Source: Eunapius fragilis (Eukaryota > Porifera > Demospongiae > Spongillida > Spongillidae). Taken from it: DNA of 64,000 nt. This document shows, piece after piece, positions 1 to 9,661 of this stretch. Position 1 is the first letter of the stretch. Each line of letters starts with the position of its first letter. The notes beneath the pieces are model-generated. The model saw only the letters and a program-made list of their open reading frames with translations, did not search any database and had not been told where the DNA came from. The position numbers and the translations under genes are program-made. The DNA is taken from NCBI GenBank assembly GCA_963681505.1, contig OY811971.1, positions 1,351,501-1,415,500 on the forward strand, given 5' to 3'.

Positions 1-248
1 AAAACCTCACCGTGACCAACAGCTGATCCAAATACACATGTGTATCGAGCGTTTAATATTATATGCTTAGCAGACAGAAATTTAGTTTACTTAGATCTAC
101 CTGTTTCCTGAGAAAAAGGATCTGCTTGAGATCCATTGAATTGACGCGCTTACATCCTGTAGAACAGCTCGGCCTTTCATTTCGCGTTAAGATAATTAAC
201 CACGCATGTAATGAATTATTTATTACTTTGGGCCAAGGGGGGGTCTTT
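1..248. other. No gene recognised
   Basis: No convincing coding region is visible. The stretch ends in a G-rich run followed by the 8-bp sequence GGGTCTTT, which is the left target-site duplication of the hAT element that follows. Confidence 0.5.
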
Positions 249-266
249 CAGTGGCGGAGCTAATAG

Positions 267-300
<34 letters not shown>

Positions 301-1406
301 GGGGGGCTGGAAGGGGCTTGGCCCCCCCCCCTGCGATTTAAGCTTGTACAGTGACGTCAGCGCTTGGCCCGCCCCCAATATGTGTATGCACACGTACATG
401 TTTTAGCAGCCAGTGTGCCTCCAGTCCTCTAATAGATTTGTCGAACGCGTCACTCCTCTCTTGATTAATACTGCCTTCCGTAAGGGGTTAAAAATATTTT
501 GACGCCAAATTTTTCCTAAAATAGACTTAAATAGTTTGGACAAGCCATGGCTTCGTCAAGGCTCCCTGCATGCAAGGTGCACGTATATTACTATCGTTAC
601 TTAAGTTTGATTTACTTGTACGGCGAAGATAAAAAAAGCCAGAGGTAGCGGCATGTAACAAAGGTGATAATATTGGTGATATAGGTGTTGCTTCGGCCCC
701 CGAAATACCAAATGGAACCATTGCCTCTACCTCTGTAGTCTGCGGGGAGCAGATGACTGCCATTCATCTGTTCGGCAAACTACGGCCTCTGCTGCTACAA
801 GCAAGGGAAGCACTGCTAAGACTGCTTCCAATGACACTGAACGTTGAATGTTGTCAACTGAAGTGGAGCTGATGATTACTGAGATTACAATGGTGAAAAA
901 AGCAACTGAATTTTCAGAGATGAAAATGAATGACATGTGCAAATGGCTGCATACCAAGTCAGGCAGCTACCCGCTTACTCAGCGTTTGTATGTTCTTGTA
1001 AGTGTGCTGCCTTACTCCTCAGCTGCATGTGAGAGGAACTTCTCTGGGATTGAAATATGTTAAGAACCGCCTCAGGTCTACCATTGGATCTATTGACCAT
1101 GCTTGTAGAAAATGACCTGGTGATGCTATTCTCAAAGCAGATGACAGTGACACTTCATTCACTCAAGCCATTAACTACTTTGCCACACAGTTTGGGAAGA
1201 GAAGGGAAACGGTGTGATCTACTGAGTAATTGCGTAGCAAATCATCAAACCAACTGCTTCATTTATTTATTATTTCAATGTGTTATTCCCATCACAATTT
1301 TTCATATTATCACAATCACAATTTAAAGCCGGGAGAAATAAAACATGTTCAATGATTCTGCATCAGTACTAGTATAGAAGTTATATTATCCCTGGATTCC
1401 ATGCAC

Positions 1407-1443
<37 letters not shown>

Positions 1444-1584
1444 CTAGCAAGAGCTTTTCGCTTCTGGCATCTGCACCAGAAACCAACACGCGTTAGCTGG
1501 TCCCGTCAGGACTCGGGAGGGAATGTCCCTCCCGTGAAGTTGGCCCCCCCCCCACCCTATAATAAAATCCTGGCTCCGCCAGTG
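249..1584 (+). mobile_element. Degenerate hAT transposon with 8-bp target duplication
   Basis: The left end starts CAGTGGCGGAGC and the right end is GCTCCGCCAGTG, so the terminal inverted repeats match at 11 of 12 bases. GGGTCTTT lies at 241-248 and again at 1585-1592, a perfect 8-bp duplication, as expected of hAT elements. Inside are long G and C runs near the left end, an AT microsatellite near 1407-1438, and the remains of a hAT dimerisation domain. At 1.3 kb with most of the transposase missing, it is a dead internal-deletion copy. The duplication and TIRs are read directly; the family follows from them plus the coding relic. Confidence 0.85.
848..1145 (+). pseudogene. hAT transposase C-terminal dimerisation domain relic
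   Basis: The translation reads YPLTQRLYVLVSVLPYSSAA then CERNFS. This is the hAT family C-terminal dimerisation signature (YP-L, P-SSA-CER-FS). The frame stops near 1062, but the neighbouring frame continues with KNRLRSTIGS, the segment that normally follows, so a frameshift separates the two. The catalytic DDE region is not present in this copy. The fragment lies inside the hAT terminal repeats, so it is the residue of that element's own transposase. Confidence 0.75.
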
Positions 1585-1592
1585 GGGTCTTT

Positions 1593-1872
1593 AGACCCCA
1601 ATGATCCCCCCCCCCCCCCCCCCCCCCCCCCTCCCCCCCCTGAATCCGCCCCTGACTACTTTCTCAGCGCTAGTTTTTCCTGATCCCAGGCCGGCGCGCC
1701 CGTATAATTTTATAGCGGCTCCATTTCGACATACACACCGTGCACACAAAAGTGACCAAATATAGTTACGACATGATACGTACATGGTTACTAGGAAAAT
1801 GCTTGTGGTAAAATCCATAGGTAGCTGCGAAGAACTAGGTACAGAAACGGACACTATATGAGCTCGCGATCC
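1593..1872. repeat. C-tract transposon end and unassigned DNA
   Basis: A long C run at about 1605-1640 ends in CCTGAATCCGCCCCTG (to 1656). On the other strand this reads CAGGGGCGGATTCAGG, a terminus resembling those of the elements at 7659-7823 and near 26470. No matching left end was found; the hAT element at 249-1584 may have inserted into this one. The remainder to 1872 shows no gene. Confidence 0.4.
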
Positions 1873-3295
1873 GTGGGCGTACGCAGGGGGGAGGAGGGGG
1901 GGGGGGGGTCGATGGGTTCGAACGACCCCCCCCCCCTCCTCTAATTTAAGCTAGGTCACCTTCACCATTGAATTTTTTTTCGTCAAATCGCTTACTGGTA
2001 TTTTACATACATGTACGCTAAGTATGATTGCGCTTACGCAGTACCGGTAATGAAGGCTTAATAACTTTGCCTCACGTCACACGTGTTCACAATTACTATG
2101 CCAGGATAAAAGCAGGAGAAAGAAAGAAAAAGGAACGAAGCGGCGGCAATGTGTCAAGACATTACATGGTATACCAAGAAAGCAAAGCAGGTGCGGGGTG
2201 GTTGGAGATGATAGTTTGACTGCTCCGGTTTTAGCTGGGAGATGAGATGCATGAGACAACGGCAACCACAACAGCTAGATGATAGCGCTAGCCTGAGCGG
2301 GAGTGTTTTTGAAGTACCTTGCAGATCAATTAATGCATGGCTTTCGCTTGCCGATATCGGGAACGTCATGTTGAACAATATCTGTAAGCAGGGCAAGCCG
2401 CTTGACACTGGCCAAAAAAAAGTAACAACATGATTTCACTTCATCAATCATGTAACGTATTTAAAACATGAGCGACTGGTCACCAGGTTGAGATGATGCC
2501 CTCAACAATGAGTGTATATAGCCAAAGATGCATCTCTCTGTACTTCAGCCTGAACGCCACATCTCTCACTCACATCCTCCCATATGTATTCCTTAGGAAA
2601 AGTATGATCTATAGAAGGTACAAAATGATACTGAAGCAAATGATACTTTTGGCATTGCTTGGAGTCCGTATGGTGGCTGTTGACCAATTAAGAATAGTCC
2701 AACATCATTCTTGAACTCATCAATTTCTGCTGTTACATTTAAGGAATCAATGGATGTAGTTATGATTGGAATAACTGGTGGTGTAGCTGCATGCGCTGAT
2801 ATATCATACACATACGTTTCACTGGACAACAATGACCCTGATGCATCTCTCCGATCTGCTATGTGGTATGGGAAACAAAATAGTGCTATGCTCAGTTAAG
2901 CAACAACGACCGTATTGCAAATAATGTCTGCACGATTCATGAATGCATGCACGAGCATATTCTAATCAGGTAACAATCCTGTGCCATGCAATATTGTCTT
3001 TAGTCAATGCAAAGTGTATTAGATTGGTTATCATGATGGAGTGGAAAGGGTCGAAATACTGATTATGCATGGTTGTAGTAATTAATCGGTTTCCCTTAGT
3101 TAGTTATGCAACTTACTTTTTAGCGCCAATTGATATTTATTATCCCGAATAGAATCGTACAAAGCATCGATGAACAAAATGGAAATAACACTCAAAATAT
3201 ATATTATTGTAATTAAGGTCACCTATTAACAAAATTCGACCCCCCCCCCCCTCCCCCCCCCCCCCCCCTTTTTCAAAAAGGCTGCGTACGCCCAT
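1873..3295. mobile_element. Unclassified DNA element with 7-bp target duplication
   Basis: GCGATCC lies directly before 1873 (1866-1872) and directly after 3295 (3296-3302). The ends are near-perfect inverted repeats: GTGGGCGTACGCAG on the left, and on the right a sequence whose complement reads ATGGGCGTACGCAG. Both ends adjoin long G or C runs. The interior holds only short frames that I do not recognise, so it looks non-autonomous. Copy B of the segmental duplication carries the right part of the same element (40685-41874) but not its left end. The family is unknown; hAT-like is possible. Confidence 0.65.
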
Positions 3296-3387
3296 GCGAT
3301 CCAAAGGGATATACACGTTCGCACGTTCCCTGTTAGCCTAGCCTAGCTTCGTTCCCAGGCCGTATCTTTATTAAAGTAACCTAACTG

Positions 3388-4789
3388 GTGTCTAACTGCG
3401 CATTCAGCTACGAAGACGCGTCGACTCCGGCGGAGGTGTGGTCAGCGGAAGCCCGCGTCGAGTTCGCCAACAACCAGGTCGCGAATCCCAGCGGTGGCGG
3501 ACGAGGGATGTACCTTGCAGGCGCCGTGGACGAACGTTGCAAGCGCTTGATAGCCAGCGTCACCGAGGCGACGTCGCATCGACGGGAACCTCCGTGGACC
3601 TCCACCCACCCACGGTGCGCGTCGGACCAGACGCTTACAAGATGGAGGTCATGTACGAGCAGTACATCACCATCAACGCCACAACTACCGATTGTTACAA
3701 CAACGTCGCGGAGACAGCGTTGCAGCTCGCGTCTCGATCCCAGGACTATGCAGCCCGTTGTGAGCTTCAACGGTACGGCCTCCGTGGTCGTCAGAGAAGG
3801 CCCGATATACACTAACATATACCTCCAGGACCTGAACGGGATGTCGGAGATATACCTTCTCCTGACCGACCTAGCGAACATCTATTTCCTCATCCACGTC
3901 AGCTTTATCACCAGGCTGGGGTTCGTATTTGATCCGTCCAGTCAGATGTATTCCTGCTTCTCCTCAGAGAGGATGCTCTGCAACAGAACCAAGTTGGAAG
4001 TGTGCATACAGAAAGGATTCTGGTACGGCGAGCTTCAGGGCGGGGAAAATAACACAATGAACACAGTCGCTCCCTGCTCCCCGCTGCACTGCCATGCAGG
4101 TCACGGGAAAGTGATGCTCGCAAGCGGCGAGCGAGGCGCCAAGCTCGTTCTGCTTGCTGTCTGGTAACCAAGACACCAGTGCAGCAACAACAGGGGCGGG
4201 GTTCTCTGCTCCAGGTGCAGGTACAACCATTCGTTCACCTACGATGCCTTGCAGTGCGTCCCTTCTCAGACATGCTCCTCTCTGCATGCCGTCTTCTTCA
4301 CTTTCTGCATCATCCTATTCTGGGTAGCCATTATTGTGTTCGCAACGGTAATCCTGCAATTGAATGCAAAGCTAGGAACCGGATGCACTTTCGCTTTCAT
4401 TTACTACTTCAGCGTCGTGCCACATCTGCTCCCCTCAAACCCTCCCTTCCTGGCTGAACGTGGTGGATGCCCTGCTCCTATTCGACCTGGCCCTCGTCTC
4501 CCTCCTCAACAGCACCGGGCTCCCGCCTTTAGCCGCGTCGTTACTCCTGCACTTACTCGTCCTCGTGCCCTGGGCGTACCCGGCCGCTGTGTTTGTGTGG
4601 CTCGGCGTGACCAGGATCAGGAGGAGGTTGAGGAGTTCGTGCGAGGCCGAGCTCTCCGTCATGAGCTACACTGTGGAGAAGAAGGCTTCGAACGTGCCGT
4701 CAGACGTCAGTGACAGTCCCATCTGCTACGAGGGCTTGATGGACCGCCACCCAAGAAAGGACCACTACCATAGCATCAGTGTCATGTAA
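3388..4789 (+). pseudogene. Multi-pass membrane protein with Cys-rich ectodomain, broken copy A
   Basis: Translated pieces in several frames line up with the better preserved copy B. An extracellular stretch carries NRGGVLCSRC-type cysteines (C-x-N-R-x-G-x-L-C-x-x-C). It is followed by hydrophobic membrane segments near 4290-4440 and 4460-4620 and by a short cytoplasmic tail ending in HYHSISVM. At about 4446 the frame jumps from the first membrane block to the last. Comparison with copy B (about 47845-48544) shows that roughly 700 bases are missing at this junction. Further frameshifts separate the N-terminal pieces. Large Cys-rich, multi-membrane proteins of this look are familiar from sponges; their function is unknown. 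A working product is very unlikely. Confidence 0.6.
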
Positions 4790-4829
4790 CCATTTCATGT
4801 AATTTTTTTTTTTGCATATCAAGCATGTA

Positions 4830-6225
4830 TCGGAACCTACGCGAGTAGGTTCCATATAGGAATCCTGCAGTATCATGAATGTCATTAAAAAAACGTCACT
4901 CGCGTCTAGCGGGACAGCCAAGAGTCGGGTCACTTCGCTTTTAGTGGCAATCGAGCAATATCAAAAAGGAGAACAGTTCTGCGTTATATATGTGTCTTAA
5001 GACGGTGTACTTTTAGAGAACAAAAATACTCGTCCCCATCGTCCGTACCCAGTCCCACCTAAAATTTCTCCTCCGTCGTCGTCTTCTTCTTCTTCCTTCC
5101 GGAGAGTATAACTCACGACAGGAACGTTTGTAAAGCACGCCATGTGTACCAATCGCTTCAGGATGTGTCCGCATGTTATCTTCAGGTATCTGTTAGACGC
5201 CTAACCGATCGGGCAATTGGCTGAAGCGAGTAGTACCTTATTTGGTGTTGATCTACAAATAGCACATTACATCAGCTATCACAATGTTCATGACGCACCA
5301 GTGTAATATAAACAGCGTTATCAAATTCGATGGTTTAACCATATAATCTCATGAGGACAATTCTGATTCCACTCGAGCATATAAAAGTGGAAAGATCCAG
5401 ATGCTGCCAGATCTGCCAAACGTGCGTATGTCAAGCGCGGTACCGAAAGGAACAACAAAACGACCACCCAAAGGTACGTTTATACGGCATCGATAAATGT
5501 TGGATCGATAAATTATAAGCATGCATATGGTATATCGCTAAAATGGAAGGAATAGTTTAGTTACAGCGGTCAAGATACTGCGTCTCTCCGTTTTACAGTA
5601 ATATGCGCTGTTTGAAATGTGTGTATAACGCCAAAGTTGCTTACGTCAATTTGGTCATGTATTGTGGTGCATGGTTTATCTGATTATAGCGTGAGATCAG
5701 TTTACTTAGAGTGCATTTATTCTTTGTATTATATGGCTTCGTTTTTAACCTTTATCAATCCTTTGCTCCTCAATGGAGATAGTCTGGGGACTAGTGTAAT
5801 ATTTGGTACACACCTCAACAGAATTGCAGATTCTAATATAAACCTGTCATGATCGCGCAAGTTGACGTTTATGCTACCTTATTCTATGCGTTTCAAGAAC
5901 TAAGTACAATACCAAATGCACCAGAAAAATTTAGGAAACAAGTAATAAAAACATTCTCTACACGAGAAGGTTGGTGGTACATAGGAATCAAAGGTGAGAT
6001 GGTGGTGTAAAAAGCAAGGGAACAAGGCTTCTGATTGAAAAGGAAAAATGAAATAGACCTATATTAGCACGCACATTAAATAATGACAACATGCTGCTAA
6101 TATAGGTCTATTTCATTTTTCTCTTTCAATCAGAAGCCTTGTTCCCTTGCTTTTTACACCACCATCTCACCTTTGATTCCTATATACCACCAACCTTCTT
6201 GTGTAGAGAATGTTTTTATTACTTG
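4830..6225 (+). mobile_element. Non-autonomous Helitron
   Basis: It begins TCGGAACCTACGCG directly after an A (4829) and ends ATTACTTG directly before a T (6226), the A/T insertion pattern of Helitrons. There is no target duplication. The first 25 bases hold a hairpin with arms GGAACCTAC and GTAGGTTCC around GCGA. Inside, 5389-5475 is a shrunken copy of the end of the basic repeat ORF found at 51458-52102, including a consensus donor AAAG/GTACGT. 5861-5938 matches the Helitron 3' region at 61098-61164. 5939-6225 is the 3' terminal palindrome. The helicase gene is absent. The insertion is missing from copy B at the equivalent point (about 48922). Confidence 0.85.
5939..6225. repeat. Helitron 3' terminal palindrome
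   Basis: This 287-base near-perfect inverted repeat has arms of about 125 to 130 bases around a short AT-rich loop near 6090. Versions with over 90% visual identity end the Helitrons at 49372-49654 and 61165-61447, and a diverged version lies at 38903-39175. The copy occupies exactly the position where Helitrons normally carry a 16-20-nt hairpin. Confidence 0.85.
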
Positions 6226-7035
6226 TTTTAATAGTATTATGAGCCCCTGTTTGCACAACCCAATTATAGAACAATGCTATCTACGCTTGCTGTTTGATAA
6301 ACTTCCACAACAAGATCTAGGCACTTGCTGAAATGATAAAATCATCTCGCATGCAAGGGCTCTGTAGTGTGTATCCAAGTCTGTGTGATCCATTGCTGAA
6401 ATCTTTATTGCATGCACTGAACTACCAGCTTGCATGTATAGAATGCCTGCATGGTACAAACCCCTCCCTCTCTGCTCTCTCTCTCTCCCTCCATCACTCC
6501 CTCCCCTCCTTCCCTCCCCTCCATCCCTCCCTCCATTCCTCCCCGGCTCTATTCACTAGTGATTTAATTTCACCACTAACATCCCAGCATGCATCACTTC
6601 TAGAGGATGTGGGTGTTAGCTGGTATGATTAAAGAAAGCACATGCTTGGAAGTGTACCGAGTCCACGGTACTGGAAAACCTTTATGGAGGTGGGGCAAGG
6701 AGAGGAGCGGACCTTCATAGAGATGGACTATTCATTACGTACATAATTAACAGGACAAGAACATGGGAGGGAGGGTGTGTGCATGGGCATTGAGTAGGAG
6801 GTGAGGTGAGGCTCGCAGATGGTAACTTGTACCTTCACAATTCACTTGATGGGCTGGCATCTGCCTCTCATGTTCTCCCTGTGTGTGTGGACATCCGTTG
6901 GCCATTTGGGGAATATGTTCTTTTACATTGCATATAAAAATGGTTTGCCACAATGCATCGTGAAATTACGTATACATGCCACAAGATATATAATCAGTAC
7001 CAAAATGGAGGTCCATGAAGGTATGTACAGAAAAC
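6226..7035. other. Duplicated non-coding DNA
   Basis: This is part of copy A. It contains a pyrimidine tract (about 6462-6545, CTCTCTCC and CCTCCCT units) and is alignable with 48925-49371 followed by 61917-62205. The empty site for the 12.5-kb Helitron nest of copy B is here, between A6743 and T6744. No gene is recognised. Confidence 0.6.
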
Positions 7036-8080
7036 CATAGATATTCGACTGGAAGGGATTGGAAACCGCGCACGTGCGCCATACATTTCAATAGAACGTA
7101 GCGGGGACACTCCTGGCAGTTGCTAATTGCTAATTGGTTAGTCTGGCACCTCGCCCCTCAAAAGTTTTTGGTCAAGTACGCAAGAGGCAAATAAGAAGAG
7201 TTGTAAAAGGTAGCGCACGAACTGTGGATCACAATGAAGTAATTATTATTTAAATACTCCATTCCTAAGAGAAGATATTCGACTTAAAGCGCTCCATGTC
7301 TAGAATCAAACTCACCGGTACTACGCCCGAACAAAGCGACGTAAAGGTACGGCGTTACGATAGGCAGATTGAGCACTGTGTTTTACGTACCACAGTATAG
7401 TTTTTGTGACATGAATGCGTCGTATCGATATAAAAATAAAAAAAACTTACTTTTGACTGGGTGTGATACTCACCGGTATAGCGACCGTAGCTTTGTCGTA
7501 AAAATTCTGAAAATTTGACTACCAGATAGCCAGATGAAAACTATGTGCCAACGGATAGTTAGTTTGCCGTCTGTACGTTCTCTACGACCAAAAAAAAAAT
7601 CTAAAAGCTAAGCCTTCATTTCGCGCGCAATTTTTGCCCTGGAGATAATAATGTATGGCAGGGGCGGATACAGGATTTTCCAAAAGGGGGGGGGGGGGTT
7701 GAGACCCGCCTTACGAAATGCGGGGTGGGGGGGGGTGTCCGCTTCAGGTCCGATAGCGGTACCTTATATGAAAGGGGGGGTTGCAACCCCCAATCCCCCC
7801 CCACCCCCCTGGATCCGCCTCTGTATGGATTATTAATGTGGTCGATTGCACCCTGAAAATCATCTGAATATGAAATAAAACAACCTACAAAACCATGAAC
7901 TTTATGATAAGTGTTCCCTTTACCACAATCCACGGATACGTTCTTTTACGCTCGCTCCTGCGCAAACTTGGTACCCGCCATTTTATCTGTAAAGGCCTGG
8001 GGATTTGAACTGCCAGGACTGTACTTGTTGATTGGTGTTAATTGGTCTGGTTTCCAATCCCTTCCAGTCTAATATCTATG
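7036..8080. mobile_element. Non-autonomous P-like element with 7-bp target duplication
   Basis: Both ends carry 32-bp terminal inverted repeats with one mismatch (7036-7067 and 8049-8080), starting CATAGATATT. AGAAAAC lies on both sides (7029-7035 and 8081-8087). Copy B, at about 62205, has one AGAAAAC and no insertion, which proves the boundaries. The repeat resembles in design and sequence (CATAGAT, a purine-rich middle, then GGAAAC) that of the intact P-type element at 42356-47183. It has no transposase frame. A smaller element (7659-7823) is nested inside. Confidence 0.85.
7659..7823. mobile_element. Small MITE with G/C runs
   Basis: The 165-bp insertion starts CAGGGGCGGATACAGG and ends CCTGGATCCGCCTCTG, giving imperfect terminal inverted repeats. 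TATGG lies on both sides (7654-7658 and 7824-7828), a 5-bp duplication. It is nested in the P-like element, so it arrived later. The termini resemble those at 1641-1656 and near 26470. Confidence 0.7.
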
Positions 8081-8436
8081 AGAAAACTATACATTCGGAG
8101 ATGCAGGAATTGGACACTCATCTTCAACTGATAGCCACTTGCATGCACCTCCTTTTGAATGCATGCAATGGAAAGTAATTAAGTTAATCAATTACAATAA
8201 GTTGCATGTGCGTTGAAATAGGTCTTTACATCAGAGAATTCAAATACGCGTGCGCAACCAGTAGGCAACTCATCTCAGGAAGAATTAAGGTTTACTGCAT
8301 GATTACAGGGTTAATGTTGGTAGCTGCTACTTTACGAATAATAGCACAACATGTTTTCAAGCTCTTCGTCCCCAGTCCATACAAGGAGTCATGTAAACCG
8401 CCATAGCGTGAATAGTGTGTGTGTGCAAGTGTTCAT

Positions 8437-8680
8437 AACTTGGATGGGCCTGGTTCAGAGGCAACTGCCCACACCAGTGCCTCAAAAGCTGGCAGAGCTC
8501 TAGAAGGTCGCCTGAGACACCTCCTTCACAGAGCTGTGGCCCCTTCAACGTCCAGTGCCACCAACAGGGCAGGGATCAGGAAGTACTACGCCTTCTGTCA
8601 CAAATTTAACCTGACCACTCTGCCAAGGAATCAAGCACTCCATCAACCTTTTTACTGATATCTCAGTCAAACGGGGAGTG
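8437..8680 (+). pseudogene. Tyrosine recombinase N-terminal fragment (DIRS-like)
   Basis: The translation includes LLHRAVAPSTSSATNRAGIR then KYYAFCHKFNLTTLP. This matches the SAM-like N-terminal segment of tyrosine recombinases carried by DIRS-type retroelements (A-x-ST---Y--G---Y--FC--F----LP). The frame stops near 8656, and TDISVKRGVRKDLYG in the next frame may be a frameshifted continuation. The catalytic Arg/His/Tyr domain is absent. The family assignment rests on the motif only. Confidence 0.5.
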
Positions 8681-9661
8681 AGGAAGGATCTCTATGGGAG
8701 AGGTAAGTTCATCAAAGTGGGCATGCTTACCCCTCTTGACTTCGTGCCTCGAGGGGGTAGGGACATGGTAGTGAAGGCAGAACGGGGCGTGGAGGAAGCT
8801 GCTCTCCCGCGACCTGGAGTGGTGGGTCCTCTCGCGCCGCTTGAACTTCTTCTTGCATGCGTCAGAGTCGCTGGACTCAGATAACGAGCTGGCTTCAAGA
8901 TGAGGATCGGCTGTGACATCGTTTCTCGCTCTTTGCCTTTTTGGCGCGATTGTGAGGAGCTTGCTTCGTACCTCTCGACTAGTCTCGTACCCAGACCCAC
9001 GCTTACGTAAGCATAATGTATAATACTACGTAGTATTGTAAATTATGCGGGGATAATGCTTACGTAAGCGTGGGTCTGGGTACGAGACTACCTCTAGCTC
9101 GTCAACAGAACGCCGTAACCTGTTGCTGTTGGTAAGCTTACGAACGTGTCCCGACCACGGACCACGTCTTCGATGACTCGCAACTGTTCGTCCTTAACTT
9201 TGGCATACCCCATACGTTCACCCGCCGACTAAATCGCACGTATTACCTGTACATCATCTATCTCTTGCCTTACCGCCATAACCGATAACTTCGATTGATA
9301 ACTAGATATGCAATTAGCGCATACCTCAAATCTGATTGGTCGCTACAACATTCCGGCGCAACTGGACAGAAATTTGTACAGGAGGACACCAGACCCACAA
9401 CTTGCGTAGGCGGCGATGTATTCCATCCGCAGCTGCGATGTGGGTCTGGTTTATACTATTTAGGCTAGTCTCGTACCCAGACCCTGGTTCCCACAGCTGC
9501 GGGTGGATTACATCACCGCTGCGTGGAAAGAGGGTCTGGAAGAATGCTCGTATCCAGTCTTCGATTAATGCATGACAGACGTTATGTCATAGTAAGCGTG
9601 ACGTCATTGGTGTCACAGCGACACTCATTTGTTATCGCTCAATTCACGCGCGCTTAGAAGT
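8681..9661. other. Unassigned DNA with fold-back elements
   Basis: No gene is recognised. Two inverted-repeat structures lie here: 8981-9089 and a shorter one at about 9392-9448 with arms ACCAGACCCACA and TGTGGGTCTGGT. The string CTAGTCTCGTACCCAGACCC near 8978 recurs at about 9465, so this is a small family. Confidence 0.45.
8981..9089. repeat. Fold-back MITE
   Basis: A 109-base palindrome with arms of about 34 bases, outer ends AGTCTCGTACCCAGACCC and its complement. The loop contains a second small palindrome centred on TACGTA. Flanking ACCTCTCG and ACCTCTAG could be a decayed 8-bp duplication, but this is weak. Confidence 0.6.

Larger units (their letters stand above)
2112..8434. repeat. 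Segmental duplication, copy A
   Basis: This segment aligns by eye, in the same order and orientation, with 40685-62555. The alignment starts at GCAGGAGAAAGAAAG in both copies and ends at GCAAGTGTTCATA. Once the insertions are removed (a Helitron at 4830-6225 and a P-like element at 7036-8080 in this copy), about 3.9 kb of shared sequence remains. Shared content is the right part of the 1873-3295 element, the broken membrane-protein gene, a C/T-rich tract and a non-coding tail. Copy A also lacks about 0.7 kb of the gene that copy B keeps. Confidence 0.85.

Noticed and set aside
5939-6225. The palindrome interpreted as an independent MITE
   Set aside because: In all three well-defined cases it ends exactly at the Helitron 3' boundary proven by A/T flanks or empty sites; kept as an alternative in the findings.
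8206-8406. 66-codon frame conserved at 62329-62529
   Set aside because: Similarity is explained by the segmental duplication; no domain, and the third copy at 63425 does not keep the frame.
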